From: Micropterus salmoides
Lineage: Eukaryota; Chordata; Actinopteri; Centrarchiformes; Centrarchidae
Reading direction: 5' to 3'
Length of the DNA: 64,000 bases
Assembly (NCBI RefSeq): GCF_014851395.1
Contig: NW_024041039.1
Span: 6,255,277-6,319,276, forward strand
Shown: piece by piece, positions 1-12,839 of the stretch
Numbering within the stretch: position 1 is the first letter of the stretch
How the letters are laid out: the number at the start of each line of letters is the position of its first letter
Notes under the pieces: generated by a model
Told to the model about the DNA's origin: nothing
Seen by the model: the letters and a program-made list of their open reading frames with translations, nothing else
Databases searched by the model: none
Translations under genes and position numbers: made by a program

Positions 1-1080
1 CCGATAGTTCCCTGATGCAGGAATGATTGAACAGTTTAGTGTCTTGGTGTAGAACAGACACTTAAAAGTTGGAGTAGGTGATGTTTTGTACAATTTCCAG
101 CCACACAAGTGCCCATTTACAAATGCTTGCATCCGAGCAGTCTCCACTAGAAACTACAATATAGAAAGAACACATTTAAGTCTGATATATTTTTAAAGTC
201 TTCAAATACAATGAAAAGATTAAAGCTGCAAGCAGCGTTGGGCGGGCCCTCGCATGGGTAGCGCGTCGAGGTGTGAGGCGGCCACGTTTTGTCAGAAACA
301 GCTTACTTCCTTTTACCAGTGGGTGGCACAATGACATTGAGGGAATATTTTAATGTAGATGTGTTCAGGACAGGACTGTTATCGACCATGTAAAGTTTGT
401 TGCAGATCGGAGCATGTACACTTAAGTCACATAACTTCCTGTTTTATGACGAACCGTTGACGTTTGACGCCACGCCACAGACAAGCCCATCAACAAAAAC
501 TCACAACTTTTCATCGTCAATGCCTTTAGAATGCACAGCACAATTCTGAAGTTGATCGGACTAAATCCCTAGGAGTTCATTAAAGTATGGTATGTGTAAA
601 TCATACAAAATGTCCGCCTTCCTGGGGGCGCTACCGAGCCATTTTGTCACACCCATGTGCAAGACCCATAAAATACAAAATTTTCCCGCCGCGCCTCAAT
701 TATGTGCAAAGTTTGATGAGTTTTTGAGCATGTTTAGGCCCCTAAAACTGAGTTTACTTTGCATGCTTCATGCTCGGGCCCTAACTAAACTTAACATCGT
801 GATCCTACAAAAACGTGTTGTGTATCCAAAGCTTAATTCTCTGTGCCAGAGATTTCCATTGTTGTCCGAAGACTATTTAAAAACACATCAAATCACAGGT
901 ACACATGGGCACTGTAGTGTATTTGTATATTTACATGCATATCTTTGTGACTCTAAACTGGAAATACTTTCTGTGGCTGAAAAGAGTCCCAAGCAAATGC
1001 ACTATTTACTCCCGTTTGACTAACATTTGATTAAAACTACAGCGCCCAGCTGTTTCAGGTTCAGCTTATTAAATATTTGT
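1..1080. repeat. Dispersed fish repeat and unassigned flank
   Basis: This stretch has no splice-bounded coding exon. From about 225 it reads like a high-copy fish interspersed repeat: a start resembling 'taaagctgcaagcagcg', a GC-rich patch with 'gggccctcgca', then 'gggggcgctac' and 'gagtttttgagcatgttta'. I recognise these phrases as recurring in percomorph genomes but cannot assign a family name. The 143-codon ORF at 592-1023 lies inside this repeat and matches no protein I know. Confidence 0.45.
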
Positions 1081-2987
1081 GACCCGTTTTAAAAGATTTG
1101 TCTTCAGTATGAAGAATGTAACAAAGTTGGTTTTGGTCTTCTCATTGGTATTATTGAACATAAGAATATATATATATATGTATTTTACCAGCCTTATTCC
1201 TTCAGCCAAAGGTCTAAAAAAGTAAAGAAGCCTCTGTAGAAAAGTATACTATAACAAAAATAACTGATCCAACCCACACCACACAATCAATAGTTGCACC
1301 TTTTATTATAAAAATATTTACAAAGATGCTACAATGTTTTTTCCTTAATATAAAAAAATGCATACATTTTACAACGGTAATTAGTCTTTGAAGTTCTAGC
1401 TCCCATTCAGACCAGAATGACATCCTTCAGGAGTGTTGTGGTAAGGTATTAAGCGTGTCGTAATACTGTATTTTTGTCAATACATTTTGTTTGCCTGAGT
1501 TAAATCTCTTCATCACGATGATAAAATTTTGAAAAATGCATTTGATTTTCCACATCTTTAGGAGAAAGGCAACTGTTTGCATAAAAGGAATTAAAGGACA
1601 TTTGAGTCATATACAATCATTTTGAAACACTTATGACAGAGCTGCATAGTGATTTGAATAGTAAACCGGTTATTATTATTATTACTAATAATAAAATGTG
1701 AGGAATAAATAGGTACTGCATTTAAAAACGGGAGGGCAAAATTTGGATAAATTTTATCGGGCCTCATGGTTGATTTGATAAGTCAATGTGGCATGTCTGT
1801 ACCTAGATATAATAAATACAATAAATAAAACAATAAATTAGATTGGGTTAACACACAGAATTCCCCATTTGCTGTACAAACAAATGAGAGAAAGAAATAT
1901 GGCTTCTTGATGCAGTTATCACCCCGTGGTTTCTCCAAATGCTTTAGGTAAAGCAGTTATTGTTTTTAGATCTGTGTGAGAAGCAGGACAGGGGACTTAC
2001 TTAAATTTGTCCACTGGATACAGTAAACTTACCAGAAACAGTCAAATCTAAACCAGCGTGTGGTTTGTGGCTGGCAGTAATTTCCCTGCCCTGCATAAAG
2101 CTTTGAGAAATGAAAGAACAGCGCCTATACAGTGTAACAATGGCGGTCCTGACACCTGTTACAGTCGACTTGTTATACCAAACCATGGGAAGACACTGTC
2201 TCGAGTCTGGCTACATTAAAATCTTAAAAACCGCTTGGGAGGGAAAAATAATAATAATATCAAATGATACTTGCAAAATCCCCCAGCTGTATAATGCAAA
2301 AAATATATTTCTATATACACATACGTACATATACATATATTCCATTCATAATTGCTCAGATCTTTAGGAAAATATGCATTGATTCATAGATTTGGATTTA
2401 CAATTTGTTCTGGTTTCTGATGCATGTAGTGTGGTGAATTGTTCCTCAGTCCATGTAACAATAAATAGAAATGGACAAAATGGCAGAGAAGAATACGACC
2501 AGAAGGAGCTAGTATGACAGAATGTATGACAGACGTAAACATGAAAAGTACGTAAATAAGAATGCATCATGGTATAGGTAATTATCTTTGCCCTCTCACA
2601 AGATATTGTCAAGTTTTGGATTTCATCAACAAAGTAGGACACTAACTGCTTTGTCCACAGGCCAGGGTGGCATGAGAATCCCAAAAAAAAAATCATCAAT
2701 TTAACCCTTTACTACTTTAACTGCCAATTACATTTTTTATATAAAAGATGAATGTCCCAACAGCAGCTGCCGACGTCCCTAAGTGGCGTTAGAGCAGACT
2801 AACTATAACTCTAACAGCCAATACCCAAAATCTATTTGGCTTGCTGTTAATTTCCCACCTTGTACCAAAACCGCCAATAATGTCCATGTGTAACAACAAT
2901 ACCACATACAGAACATGCACATGTGAACTGTGCATAGTCTGTAAAGAGTCTGAGGGATCAGTACAGGCCAGAGGAATGTTCTGAGTT
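1081..2987 (-). other. Probable 3' UTR / downstream flank of cdca4
   Basis: This AT-rich, non-coding DNA lies immediately downstream of the cdca4 stop codon on the minus strand. A canonical AATAAA on the minus strand (plus-strand tttatt at 1302-1307) could end a long 3' UTR, but transcript extent cannot be fixed from sequence. Short ATT/ATA microsatellite runs occur near 1165-1180, 1670-1695 and 2325-2340. No other gene was seen. Confidence 0.3.
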
Positions 2988-3908
2988 TCAGGATCCCACT
3001 ATGATCTCCATGATGTGGTCCAGTTCGTTCAGGTCTGACCTGCAACTTGAGCTGGAGCTCAGGGCCGTCGGCCCGTGAGAAGAAAGGCTCTCCAGCAGAT
3101 CGTAAGGCCCCATCTTTGGGGCGCTCTGCATGCCTGTCAGCACTGTATCGAGGTCATAGTATGACGGGTCCACATCTGAAAACAGTTCCTCGAGTGCAGG
3201 GTCAGGGGGCGGCGCCGGGTGCTTGATCTCAAATGTCCCAAAAACCTGCTCCCCTGTCCTGGAGTCTGCACTCAGGTGGTCCCGGTCTGCCTCCTCTCCC
3301 TCCGACACACACTCCTCGCTGTCCTCCTCTTCATCCTCCTCGCACTCACCGTCTTCCTCTTCCTCCTCCCAGCAGGGTCCCATGCCAAAGGGACCTGCCA
3401 GGTAGGAAGCAGAGGACAGCTGTGGAGAGACAGGCGACAAAGTGGACATTGTGACCTCTGTCTCCACGTCCCCCTCCATCACCACCTCCTCAGCGTGGTA
3501 GCCTTCTTCCAGATCAACCACTGAGAAGGGTTTTGGGCTCTGCCCAGCCTGAGCTGCTGGGTCCGTCTGCCGGCATAGCACCTCAGTGGCTACCAGGCGG
3601 TCGGCGGGACACTGGGCAGCTGCCAGGGCCTGGGTCATTATCTGCCAGGTGCCGTCCTGGGTCATCTCCTCCTGGATCTGCCGTACCGTGTTAGCAATAA
3701 GCACCGAACGACACAGGTTTGGCTCCACCAGCATGTGGCAGAGCTGCAGCTTGATCAGCGACATGTCAAGCAGCGACTGCCGCTGGAGGCTATAAGAGGA
3801 CGTCAGCGTCCGAGCCATCGCAGATGAAGCTGCTGGGCCCTGGTCACTACTGGGGACTGGCTCCTCCCCGGAGTCTGAGAACTTACGCTTGGTGCCCTTC
3901 GGGAACAT
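2988..3908 (-). CDS. cdca4: Cell division cycle-associated protein 4 (SERTA-domain transcription cofactor)
   Basis: The coding region is a single exon of 306 codons, starting at the MFPKGTKRKF methionine. A splice acceptor (CACAG) ends nine bases upstream of the ATG, so the ORF extension to 3968 is intron. Residues about 37-88 form the SERTA domain, including SYSLQRQSLLDMSL and the cyclin/PHD-bromodomain interaction helix region VEPNLCRSVLIANTVRQIQ, almost identical to vertebrate CDCA4. The N-terminal KRK run fits the conserved CDCA4/SERTAD start. The C-terminal EELFSDVDPSYYDLDTVLTG segment and the terminal LNELDHIMEII helix are the family's transactivation/PHD-binding part. Family knowledge: CDCA4 is a nuclear, E2F-responsive regulator of E2F-dependent transcription and cell proliferation. 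The protein is about 65 residues longer than the human form, mostly from a Glu/Asp-rich run in the middle (about residues 178-205). The frame is intact. Confidence 0.95.
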   Translation of the reverse strand: MFPKGTKRKFSDSGEEPVPSSDQGPAASSAMARTLTSSYSLQRQSLLDMSLIKLQLCHMLVEPNLCRSVLIANTVRQIQEEMTQDGTWQIMTQALAAAQCPADRLVATEVLCRQTDPAAQAGQSPKPFSVVDLEEGYHAEEVVMEGDVETEVTMSTLSPVSPQLSSASYLAGPFGMGPCWEEEEEDGECEEDEEEDSEECVSEGEEADRDHLSADSRTGEQVFGTFEIKHPAPPPDPALEELFSDVDPSYYDLDTVLTGMQSAPKMGPYDLLESLSSHGPTALSSSSSCRSDLNELDHIMEIIVGS

Positions 3909-3917
3909 GTTGTTTCT

Positions 3918-6900
3918 CTGTGGCGATGGCAAGGAGAGAGAATCACAGTCAGACATCAACACCAACACTTTTCTGAACTAATTTATCAAACTGACACAAA
4001 ATGTCTACTGAATTTCACTAGCTAAGAACATAGTTGAAAGAATAAGTGCCATGTAATTAATTATGTAAATGTGTGATGTAATAAAGCTATGTGGTGTAGT
4101 ATTTGTGTATGGACATGAGGGAGCTAGGGCTATGATCTGCTCAACAGCAGCTGTGACTTTATCAATAAACTCTACAGGTTTAAACTCTTTATGAACTACA
4201 GTAAACAGTACATTGTTTGTTGTAGTCTTTTTCTTAAAGTTTGCTATACCTTTCCTGTTGAGAGGCACAGGCAATAGCAATGCAGCTTGGTCCCGGCTGC
4301 AACGCTTCAAGTACTTTTGTACGAGCGACAAGCAGCTTTTGTTCAGCACCATTTCTGCCCATTTTAGGCCAGTCTGAAGCAAGACTCCTGCTGGGCGGAA
4401 CAACCACACTTTTAACAGACCACTGAGCCACCGAAAATAGCATGGTTACCAACTAAATGCCGACGATGCATCAAAGTAAGCACAGACTATAGAGACCTTT
4501 GTCAGAAAACAAAAACAGCACTCAAGTTACATGATCGGTGCACTTAGATTCTTTCCCACTGCCACCTGTGATCAAGAAAATATCCCAATCAATAAGGTGC
4601 TTTTAAGGGGTAAAAGTTATAGGAATATGGAAAATAATAGCATTTACAATATTCACAATACAATATACCACCATGAACCACTAATATTTACATGGGATAT
4701 CAGGTTTCCAGGTCTACACACACGATACTCTTCAAACTAGTAGAACAAGATTTTCACTTTCTCTTCACTGAGGGAGGGGAAGAAAAGTAGAGTCAACTTC
4801 CTTATTACACACCGTTTGGAACACACAGATGTCTTACAGGAACAAAAAACACTCCTGCCAACATTAAAGACCCTCTGACTCCCCAAAATAAACGGGATGC
4901 AAGTATATAAGGAGGACTGAGCTCTGAACAGCAGCCTGTGGCATTTCATTTTTAATCAGACAGAAAAATAGTGTGCCGTGTCCAGCTTTGTCTCCTCTGT
5001 GTAAAAACCTGTGGGCAGGGCATTTGGGTGAATCCACTTGCTTCAAATTTCTATTTGTGATACTTTTTTTTTTTACAAAATAATCACAAAAAGTAAAAAC
5101 CAGGGGTACAAAGAAAATAGTATTGATACATGCTGGACTGTAAAAGCATAGGATTATGGTTTACAGAATAGAAAAGCAAAGAGTTGTTAACAATTTTACA
5201 AAAAACTGCGCACTTTTCAGTGGAAACCAAGATGAAACTAAATGCACTACACACTGCTGTTATTGTCACAATTTATCTCCGCACCAACGAAGCAGAATTT
5301 GTTTTTCTTGAAAATTTCATCTTAGGATACCAGGGCAAACTAAGGTCCTAGGATCTGTGCTAATTACATACCATCTTACAGTTAACACAGTGTAACACTC
5401 AGGGGTGGTGTGCAAGATTTTACAGCCAAAAACTGGGACGAAAAAACATAATTTAACATTTTACATTTAATCAACATATAATCAAACATGTAATCAAACA
5501 TGTAATCCAAAAAATTGGGTGATTTCTAATTAGAAATTGATTGCAAACGCTCCTTTCCTTCAACCTTCAACAGAGGGAGGTACTGTGCTTCTTTACACAC
5601 ATGAAAACCTGACATAAAATGAGAAAAGGAGATTAAATTGTTTCTACACCTGATTGATCTGAGGAAATATCTGGAATCAGCACCATATTCTTAAAAAGTT
5701 ATAACCCATACCGACAAAAAAAAAAGAGAGAAGTGAATCTAACGTCAAGATCTTTCAATCCTCGCTTGCATACAGAATTACATTTCCTGACAGTGGACAG
5801 AATAGGAAGAAAATGTCATTTAAGAAGGTAAATGAAGATCTAAAATACAAAGATTTAGAAAAACAATTATGGACATATGTTGTCTTCTTGTCTAGTGCAT
5901 TTGTGGCTGGCCCCTGTTAAACAAGAGACACGAAAGAGGACTAGCTCCCTAAAGGAAAACAACAATGTGTATTAAAAAAAAAAAGGGTCACAGAAAATGA
6001 TTTACAAGCAGGAAGAGTTACAACCTGAGAGAGAGCACACTGCAAAGAGAATTAAGACAGTTTTGGTAATGACAGATATATTGATAAATCTGGTTTTTGA
6101 ACACCCTATAGTTTAGCATTTTGAGGTCAAATCTCAAGGATTCTACTTGGAAATTAATTGTATAATAAATCTACAGATTAATAGCCAATATTTTGTTCTA
6201 TGTATTTTCTTTATTGTAAAAATAGAACCTATCTCTCGATCTTTCTGATCTTGCACCCGTAGCAAACAAACATACATTGCACAACTGATACAAAAACATC
6301 AGACCTACAGGCTATAAAAGGAAACGATGATTAAGGATATATTAATTACCAGAATCTCAGATTCTAATAGCACTAGAATAAATAAAGAAATTCAGAGAAA
6401 GTTCCCCAAACTGATAGACACAATTACCTCCAAAAAATTCTGACAGTTTCAATTTATTTTTTAATCATTTAAACTTAAATTTTGCATGGTTATTGTGCTA
6501 GTCTATGCAACCAGCATTAATAATGCTGCTAGCATGCACTTATAGATATATATATACACATTAAGACATATTTTTTGTCTGCTACAGATGCTTAATTGTA
6601 GTGACTGACATGTAGATCATTTCCAATACAATAAAAATGACAAACATCCCTTTCATTTGCACCTAGACACATTCTTGTTATGTTCTTTAGTCCTTATGTT
6701 AGTTCTGTCACACAAGATTTAACAAGAAAATGCTGAGACATGTGATGTTCAAAAACATGTATAGCAGCTATCAGGAAATGAGTAATGTAGAGCAAAAAAT
6801 CCCCTCGTTGAAATGACGCCAATAATTTTTGTGGTATAAAAAAACCCGCGTGATGTTGATATCTGATTCTTGTGTTTGTGTGCCAGACTGCTCCGCTAAA

Positions 6901-7665
6901 TACAGTGTTGGGTGAAACAATACTACTAAACTGAGCTCTTGTGTTTGTATTATGCTAGGAGCCAAACAAAATGCAGGCTCGCTTTACGTCAATGGCTCCT
7001 AGCATGGACCCATCCCCCACTGCACACTGAAAACCAGTACTTTCACAGCGCGCCGTGCTAAATTAATAAATAAACTTATAAACACGGCGGCATTCATTCC
7101 CCTGTTCCCGCATTAAAAACCACAACATAACCGCTATCAGCCGCCGTGATAAAGCCGGAGGGGCCGCTGTGGAAAGCGGATCGGAGCTGCTGGCCGTGAC
7201 TGCCGCATGCTTTGTCTTTTCAGCATCACAGCTACCGAGCGACAATGAGGCCATTTTGCGCTAGTAGCTAACAGTTAGCCGGCTAGCTAAGCTAACGCTA
7301 CGGCTCTGACTTTACGCTTTCGAGCTCCGAGCTAATGCTAACTGAGCTAAAGGTGTTCAGTGAAACGGAAATAAACTCCGTGATATTTAAACAAACAAAC
7401 GAACAAACAAACGCTTGGCATTTCTCTCAGTTTCATTTTTGGTTATTTCCTCTTAACTCATCAACACACACACACATAAAAATATAATGCTAGCAAGCTA
7501 ATTAGCCAAAAGCGCCCACCCACACGTCCTCCCCGGTCCTTCCTCCTTTCTAGCCCCAAAAAACAAGAGTTTTTTCGCCGCCGCTTGGCTGTTAAGTTCC
7601 AAAAAACAACAAACGGCGACCCGGGTGCCTGGTTAAAGCGACTATCTGCGGGTAGCCGGACTCAC
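3918..7665 (-). other. Intron 1 of cdca4
   Basis: The acceptor is at 3918-3922 (minus-strand CACAG), with a good minus-strand donor GTGAGT at 7660-7665. Most of the interval is AT-rich and featureless. It contains an unexplained open segment at about 4140-4450 on the same strand (see findings), and a GC-richer, CpG-containing patch at 7000-7350 with several GCTAAC/TAGC words. No other gene is recognised. Confidence 0.5.
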
Positions 7666-7830
7666 CTCGTGTTTGTGTTATTTTATTCCCGTCTCGGTCA
7701 TAGGATCGACGGCAGGGAAAGCGGAGATCAGGTTCAGATGAGATCATTCATGCCACGGCTTCAAAAACTGAACTACCTCTGTCCTGCTGCTGCGGAGCGG
7801 ACGGCAGGAGGGAAGGAAGGGAGGGGGAGG
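7666..7830 (-). promoter_or_regulatory. Probable cdca4 leader exon and promoter region
   Basis: On the minus strand, ACGAG|GTGAGTCC at 7670-7659 is a strong splice donor, and no open frame leads into it. The adjacent 100-150 bases (about 7666-7830) are GC-rich and contain a purine-rich block on the plus strand. This is the pattern of a non-coding first exon with a TATA-less promoter, as expected because mammalian CDCA4 also has its coding region in exon 2. The 5' limit is a guess. Confidence 0.45.
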
Positions 7831-7831
7831 G

Positions 7832-9030
7832 GAGCCGACAAAAGCCAGCCATATGCCTGGGATTCCTCTCTAATGATTTCTCCCTGGTTCTCTCTCTCTT
7901 TCTCCTAATGCTTTATATTTGACAAAACAATTGAATAGCCTGTGTTTGACAGCGAGGAGCATGAAATAAAAACATCACATGTTGTTCTTGGATATTCGTT
8001 CTGCATTTAGGCTACAAAGCAAAACAAACAGATTAGTATTAGTGGTGGAGGAATTCAGATTATTAAGTAAAAATTGCAGTACCCAAACGTGGAAACATTC
8101 ACTCAAGTACTAGTATTTACAATTTCCTACTTATACTCCATTACATCTCCCACTGATATAAGCCTATTGTACTTTTTACTCCGGTGCATTTATCTTTTTA
8201 CAAGCCATTCAGAGATTTCAGATAAAACAGTGTAACCTCCAGTAATAACAAGGGCATCATTAACATTATCATCATAGCTGAACAGATGAAATTGACATAC
8301 CTGCATCTTAATAGTCAAGTCAAGTCAGTTTTATTTATATAGCCCAATATCACAAATTTCACTCCAGGGGCTTCTTTACAATCTGTACAGCACACGACAC
8401 TGCCCCAAAATTAAGTTTAACAGGGAAAAAATGTTAGAAACCTCAGGAAAAGAGACAGAGGAGGGCAGATGACAAAAGCCAGCTATATATCTGGGATTCC
8501 TTTCTAATGATTTCTCCCTGGTTCTCTCTCTCTCTCTTTCTCCTAATGCTTTATTTGACTAACAAGTGAAAAGCCGGAGGTTGGCAGCAAGAACAAGAAA
8601 TAAAAAGATCACGTTATTCTTGGATATTTGTTCTGCATTTACACTGCATTAATCAAAGAAAAACAGATAATTAAGGGTAGAGGAATTCAGATTATTCACA
8701 TACATTTAAAAAATAGCAGTACCCAGGGGTGGAAACATTTATACAAGTACTGCACTGAAGCACAATTTTGAGTTTTGAGTATTTACATTTTCTTATTTAT
8801 ATTCTACATCTCCTACTGATATATTATACTCCTCTGCAATTTATCTTTTACAAGTTTATTTTTTGTTTCTTTATTCAGATTAAGATATTTTCATAAAAAT
8901 AAATAAATAAATTCAAAAGAGGCTTTAGTGGCATGGCAAACAGACATTTACACCTAGAAATCATCATCATCATTGCAGTTGCATGGACAGATAGCTACAT
9001 CGTAATAGTCAAGTCATAAACATAAACAGA
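7832..9030. repeat. Local tandem duplication (copies at about 7832-8450 and 8463-9030)
   Basis: The stretch 'acaaaagccagc..atat..ctgggattcct.tctaatgatttctccctggttctctc' occurs at 7838 and again at 8472. It is followed in both copies by 'ctcctaatgctttat', 'ttcttggatatt.gttctgcattta', 'aggaattcagattatt' and 'gcagtaccca'. The unit is about 630 bp. Parts of both copies belong to the dispersed 'actcaagtactagtattta' repeat. A third, shorter relic with 'gataaaacagtgtaac' and 'catcatagctg..tgaacagatg' lies at about 9870-10030. Confidence 0.7.
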
Positions 9031-10126
9031 AGAATTTTTAAGAGAAGGCTTGTGACCTCTTTCAAAAAAACAGTGTCAAGTTGGGGCCCCTTCATGTTTC
9101 AGGTGTCTGTGAGTTGAGAGGGATTTCCCCCTTTAAACCTCTGGTTTCATTTAAATAACCGTTCAACTGGTTTCTTCTTTCCTCTCCCAGTGAACCACTT
9201 GACTAACCCAGTAAAACTATACATAAAATCACCACCGACAGCAATACTTTACCTTTAATACTTAAAGTGTATCTTGATGATAATACTTTTGAAGGACATT
9301 TACTTGTAATGGAGTATTTTGAGATTATTGACACACTGTAAAAATACTACCTATTAAGTAGTATGAGTATTATTCTGTAATGCTGTGACCACATGCTGTG
9401 TTATGATATTACATATTATCCAATAATGGATTATTATTGCAAATGCATTAATGTGAAAGTAAGAATTATTGTTGTAGTTTGTGAAGGTGGGGGCTAATTT
9501 CATATACTGCTGCATAATCTGTAACAGTGCATCCTGTTTGACAAGCTCATCAAATGATTCGTGTGTCAAATTTGTGAAGTAGCTAGTTTTGATATTTGTG
9601 GCTTTAAGATGGCCCTCTGTAGGCCATGATTTACACATAAGTAGTATTAATATAGCTTAAAATCACAAATTTACCTCAAAGGGCTTTATAATCTATAGAA
9701 CATGGACGACACCCCAAACTCTTGGACCCCTGCTTCAAATAACGAAAACTTCAACAAGAAAAATCTTAATCTTTGGGAAAAGAAGGGAGAAATTTCAAGA
9801 GGAGTAAAAGAGGGAGGCATCGCTGTATGTACAGAGCACAAAAAATAACAAATGTACATCTCCCACTGTCTTTAGACATTTAGAAATTTACAAGATAAAA
9901 CAGTGTAACACCCAATACCAGTGGCGTCATTAACTATATCATCATCATCATCATCGTCACCATCATAGCTGCATGAACAGATGTGAAATTGAAGTCATAG
10001 CTGTATCTCAACATAGCCCAATATCACAAATGCCAAAATTACAATCTACACAGCAGACAACACCCTCTGTGTCATTAGACCGTCAATTCTGATGAGAAAA
10101 AAATGCCCCCCCAAAAACTTTTAACA
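9031..10126. other. Repeat-derived intergenic DNA
   Basis: This holds fragments of the 'tttatatagcccaatatcacaaat' repeat (also at 8325-8360 and 10012-10040), an (ATC)n run at about 9938-9966, and the relic third copy of the duplicated segment. No coding exon was seen on either strand. Confidence 0.4.
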
Positions 10127-10327
10127 GGGTGGTGATAGCGCATAGATAAGATGCTTGCCTTTGGTGTGGGAGACCTGGGTTCCCACTGTAAGACATCCAC
10201 CATTGTGTCCCTGAGCAAGAGACTTAACCCCTAGTTGCTCCAGAGGTGTGCGACCTCTGACATGTATAGCAATTGTAAGTCGCTTTGGATAAAAGCGTCA
10301 GCTACATGAATAAATGAAATGTAAAAA
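10127..10327 (+). mobile_element. tRNA-derived SINE (V-SINE-like), copy 1
   Basis: The 5' part resembles a tRNA-derived head with a box-B-like 'cctgggttcccactg'. The middle has 'ctgagcaagagacttaacccctagttgctcc', and the 3' end is 'ttgtaagtcgctttggataaaagcg', followed by a short A/T-rich tail with 'aaatgaaatgtaa'. This head-core-tail order and the tail phrase are typical of fish V-type SINEs mobilised by LINE2-like elements. A second copy at 40281-40447 lies in the same orientation. Confidence 0.7.
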
Positions 10328-12839
10328 ATGTTCAGTAAGAGGAACAGAGGAGGGGTTCCCATCCATGACGGACAGACATGCAGTACATTCACGATGACAG
10401 ACTTATTGAGAGATGACAAACATACAATATGAAGAATATGGATCTGGGAGGATGCAGAGCAACTTTTGTTGTTGCCCAACAGGCCTGAGCCATAGGACCT
10501 GCTCTCCACCTACACAAGCACACAGGGGGGAAAGTTCAACACAGATGGGAGAAAGGAAACAAACACACAGAGGGAGAGAGACAGACGAGAGGAGAGGCTG
10601 AATCTCCCAGAGGACGAAGATCCAAATCCAAAAGATCTGAAGAGAGGCACAGACAGAGAAAAAGAGAGAGAGAGGTCGTAGGATGGCCGATGCCTGAGTG
10701 AAAAGAGAGGAGAAGGAGTAGAAACTAGAGCGCGAGAGATCGGACATTCATGTGCTTGTGGGATACGAACAGAGGATTAGAGAGATGCACAATAAAAATT
10801 CAACAAATAAATCGCTCACAGTCACACATTCATCCGTTTTGGTGGAAGTTTTCCCTTCTCCGTATGGTAAGGAGTAAGGTGGCTTGTGTTGTACAGACTG
10901 TAAAACCCCTTGAGGTAAATGTATGATTCGTGATTTTGGGCTATATAAATACAATTTAATACATTACATTGTACATTAAATTTATGTATTTTTTCTTATT
11001 TCCACTGATTAGTCTTCTTTAAACTGAGAGACATTTACACAAAAGTTTTCAGTAGTGATTTGTATTGATTACAAGGTGAATAATCCGTCCAAATTTTAAT
11101 ACAAAAGAGTCTATAAAAGATAAATGGACATTTATTTCAGTGATTTATTCACTTTGCTTATTAGAGATTGCAGAAAATAAGAAAATGTAATCAGACACCA
11201 AGTGTAAATGCAATTGGAGTCCAATACGTATCTTGATGCCGATTATGTTTTTAACGCCAGATATTAAGGTTCTTAGAATGATGTTTATTCATCTTAACCC
11301 CTTAACGCCTGAATTTTTTACAATAAAAAAATAAGATATAAATTCAGGCATGTGTAGGTATCATGCAAATTAGCAACAACAGGCATAAACGAGAAACCAG
11401 GGCTTGCAAAAGGTTCCTAGGTACGTATTGAATATGCACCAACAGGCATTGGGGGAATCCATGTGCTATCGTGGCTTGCAGTCTGCAAGGAAGAGGATGA
11501 TGCGAATTTGTGACAATCTGCGTCAAGGAGTTAATAGTTGGGTTTCAGAGCAATTTTAATTAAATATCAAAATCTAGTATGTTTATCTCTCTCTGAATTT
11601 CCCTTCTGCAAAATTAGTCACTGACACATTTATCACCCACCTTCAGTCTTATCTCTCTGATGCCAGGGCCACCACACATAACTGCCTACGAGTCTGATTG
11701 GTGCAATTATCAGTAATTATCGGGGCTGGTGATGCTTATTACGTTCGCCATGGAGGGTTTTTTGTTTTCGCTCTTGGTAATTAGTTTAGTCTGCCTTCCT
11801 GTTAACGATGTCTTTCAGAAACTGACACTCATACATTTTTTTTTTTTAGAAAGATTGGGCTTGAGCCAAAAAGGCAGCTGATTAGACTTCTTCACTGATC
11901 TGGGATCCCGTAGGTGCAGTACTTATCTATATATTACCTGGAAGGGACAATCAAATCAGCTTAAGTGATAGGAATGATGTAAAACAAGCCTCAGTTATGC
12001 AGTACATAGAATCACCTGCAGATTCTGTTCACCTCACAACAAGGGACTGAAATACCACTTTTGAACAATGTTAATGAAATAAAGATGGTAAAATGTTTCC
12101 TTCCCATGTCAGCAGTGCAGTATGCAGTGGACCCCAGTATGAGGGGGAAAGGCTGTTTGAAACAGCACAGTCCCTTCATTTTCCTGCTTACTGTGTGATA
12201 TGTAAATTCTGCCTGTTGGAGGAATGTGTTTACTGTGAGCCATGTAAATGCTCTATGCAGGTCAATGAGGGATGAAACTGACCATTATTTCCATTATTGA
12301 TCAATCGTTTTTTCTATAAAACGTGTTAAAACTGCTGATCACGGTTTCCTAAAGCCCAAGGTGAGATCTTCAGAGGGAAATATTGCACTTTTTAGTTTAT
12401 TAGATTTTTATATTCTTTGCAGATTAAGATTTTACATTCAAACTATGAGATGAGCTTTGAAAATACAATGCATAATATAGATTAACAGTCCAATAGTAAA
12501 TAGACCTTTAACAGCTACAACAAAATGTTGCATGTAGACTTTTAGTAACATATCACACTCACAGGGGTCATTTTGCATAATACAAGTACCTTTTGATACT
12601 TTAAGTATTTTGCTGCTAATACTTTTGCACTTACTTGCAATGGAGTAATTTTAACTTGAGTCACTGATCCTTTTACTTAAGAAAACGTACTGTATATTTT
12701 CAATCCTAATGAGAAAATACTGATATTAAGTACAGTGTAAGTGAGTATTATACCATGTAACCTTCTATAACCCCTGTTAATATTTATGTTATTAGGTAAA
12801 AACATCAATATGTAGTTTCCAAAACACTTCAGGAAGTAA
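10328..12839. other. Intergenic DNA, purine-rich block and repeat fragments
   Basis: A GA-rich strand-asymmetric block (gagagaga/cacagaggg) covers about 10520-10740. Its complementary ORFs (up to 114 codons) are low-complexity Ser/Leu translations. At about 12290-12745 there is a composite of the hAT-like MITE end ('ttattgatcaatcg') and the 'actttaagtattttgctgctaatacttttg' dispersed repeat. Nothing gene-like was recognised. Confidence 0.4.

Noticed and set aside
592..1023. 143-codon plus-strand ORF
   Set aside because: It falls in a high-copy fish repeat with no recognisable protein similarity.
10403..10747. 114-codon minus-strand ORF
   Set aside because: It is the complement of a GA-rich tract. 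Ser/Leu-rich low complexity without a start context or exon boundaries.
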